Below are positions 63,133 through 64,000 of a DNA stretch of 64,000 nucleotides, in pieces. Origin of the DNA: Rubellicoccus peritrichatus (GTDB lineage Bacteria; Verrucomicrobiota; Verrucomicrobiia; Opitutales; Cerasicoccaceae); assembly GCF_033100135.1 (NCBI RefSeq), contig NZ_CP136920.1, positions 4,149,001 to 4,213,000 of the forward strand. The letters run 5' to 3'. Position 1 is the stretch's first letter. Each line of letters starts with the position of its first letter. Made by a program: the position numbers and the translations under genes. The notes under the pieces were generated by a model, which saw nothing but the letters and a program-made list of their open reading frames with translations, did not search any database and had not been told where the DNA came from.

Positions 63133-64000
63133 ATGAAACCCGACTTTACCAACATCGCTTACGAAGCACCCAAGCCAGCCACTTCGCGTGAGGAATGGGC
63201 TGCGCAAGTGGAAAAAGAAACCGGCAAGTCTGTCGAGCATCTGGTTAACGAAACCATGGAGCGTATCGACGTCGATCCACTCTATACCAAAGAGGCTTAC
63301 GAAGGCATGGAGCATCTCGACTACACAGCCGGAATTGAACCTCACTTACGTGGCCCTTATGCCACCATGTATGCCTTTCGCCCATGGACGGTGCGCCAGT
63401 ATGCGGGATTCTCCACAGCCGAAGAATCCAATGCATTCTATCGGCGAAACATCGCGGCCGGGCAACAGGGCCTATCCGTAGCATTCGACCTTGCGACTCA
63501 TCGCGGTTATGATTCCGACCATCCTCGCGTCGTGGGTGATGTTGGCAAAGCCGGCGTCGCAATCGATTCGATTCTGGATATGCAAATCCTTTTCGATCAA
63601 ATCGATTTGAGCAAGGTGTCTGTCTCCATGACAATGAACGGAGCTGTCATTCCCATTCTTGCCTTCTACATTCTGGCCGGACTTGAACAGGGCTGCAAAC
63701 TGGATCAACTCGCAGGCACGATTCAAAATGATATCTTGAAAGAGTTCATGGTGCGTAACACTTACATCTACCCACCGGAACCCTCCATGCGGATCATTGG
63801 CGACATCTTCGAATACACATCGCAACACATGCCGAAGTTCAACTCAATCTCGATCTCGGGCTACCATATGCAGGAGGCTGGAGCCACTGCCGACCTGGAA
63901 ATAGGTTACACCTTAGCCGATGGCCTCGAATATCTGCGGACCGGTGTAAACAATGGCCTCGATATTGACGCCTTTGCACCACGGTTATCTTTTTTCTGGG
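63133..64000 (+). CDS. mutB: Methylmalonyl-CoA mutase large subunit, 3' end outside window
   Basis: Starts at ATG 63133 ([15 protein letters not shown]) and stays open to the last base, about 289 residues of a protein normally over 700. Highly conserved catalytic-barrel sequence is present: [49 protein letters not shown] and [17 protein letters not shown], which carries the substrate-binding His. The cobalamin-binding domain with DxHxxG lies beyond the window. It is the catalytic subunit of the mutase; any longer operon continues outside. Confidence 0.95.
   Translation, partial: MKPDFTNIAYEAPKPATSREEWAAQVEKETGKSVEHLVNETMERIDVDPLYTKEAYEGMEHLDYTAGIEPHLRGPYATMYAFRPWTVRQYAGFSTAEESNAFYRRNIAAGQQGLSVAFDLATHRGYDSDHPRVVGDVGKAGVAIDSILDMQILFDQIDLSKVSVSMTMNGAVIPILAFYILAGLEQGCKLDQLAGTIQNDILKEFMVRNTYIYPPEPSMRIIGDIFEYTSQHMPKFNSISISGYHMQEAGATADLEIGYTLADGLEYLRTGVNNGLDIDAFAPRLSFFW

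Overview
The window looks like chromosomal DNA of a Verrucomicrobiota bacterium, most likely Opitutae. The evidence is the mix of genes: an LpxC/FabZ fusion, a PEP-CTERM protein, secreted proteins with Trp-rich or 'DFDGDGVxNLxEYALG' C-terminal modules, Tat-exported Gfo/Idh/MocA oxidoreductases, ThuA/DUF1080 proteins and several phytanoyl-CoA dioxygenase-like proteins. Taxonomy is inferred from gene content only. No rRNA is present; one tRNA (Thr, anticodon CGT) is.

Layout. 1-9.6 kb: the 3' part of a secreted multicopper oxidase, a PEP-CTERM protein, DAHP synthase, YgfZ, HU, small conserved-looking proteins, a spermidine-synthase-like protein paired with a YkoF-like protein, and a large secreted esterase-like protein. 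9.8-15.1 kb: UbiB-like kinase with a TetR regulator, PhyH-like dioxygenase divergent from an AraC regulator, an ABA4-like membrane protein and an oxidoreductase. 15.2-20.6 kb: a minus-strand block of mostly unrecognised lipoprotein, secreted and coiled-coil proteins. 20.6-21.5 kb: a gene-poor stretch full of repeats and hairpins. 21.5-32.4 kb: phasin-like protein with a second UbiB-like kinase, tRNA-Thr, PurB, Tex, DUF2293, PspA with a polytopic membrane partner, and LpxC/FabZ. 32.4-40.3 kb: hypothetical membrane proteins, M29 aminopeptidase, PhyH-like protein, ThuA-like secreted protein, ApbE and a GT39/Agl23-like membrane protein. 40.3-41.1 kb: a second repeat- and hairpin-rich gap. 41.1-51.9 kb: two carbohydrate-type clusters, DoxX/Gfo-Idh/discoidin lipoprotein and MFS/ankyrin/ThuA-DUF1080/Gfo-Idh/HEAT, separated by a PAS-AraC regulator.

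52-64 kb is the most coherent system: a nearly complete methylmalonyl-CoA pathway. On the minus strand are methylmalonyl-CoA epimerase, the carboxyltransferase, gamma/delta, biotin-carrier and beta (Na+ channel) subunits of a sodium-pumping decarboxylase, a succinate CoA-transferase, the MeaB GTPase and a CoA-transferase/GNAT fusion. Divergent from it on the plus strand are both methylmalonyl-CoA mutase subunits, the large one cut by the window end. Together these can convert succinate to propionate while exporting Na+, as in Propionigenium or Veillonella. No biotin carboxylase gene is in the cluster, which favours a decarboxylase over a propionyl-CoA carboxylase. The beta subunit carries an unusual biotinyl/HlyD-like insertion.

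The non-coding DNA is also informative. There is a family of 25-26-bp inverted-repeat elements (three loci), a 21-bp-period doublet motif in the leaders of two unrelated genes, a mutually exclusive hairpin pair between two hypothetical genes, a 21-nt heptad-encoding minisatellite followed by a terminator, and a roughly 190-nt multi-hairpin segment that may be a structured RNA.
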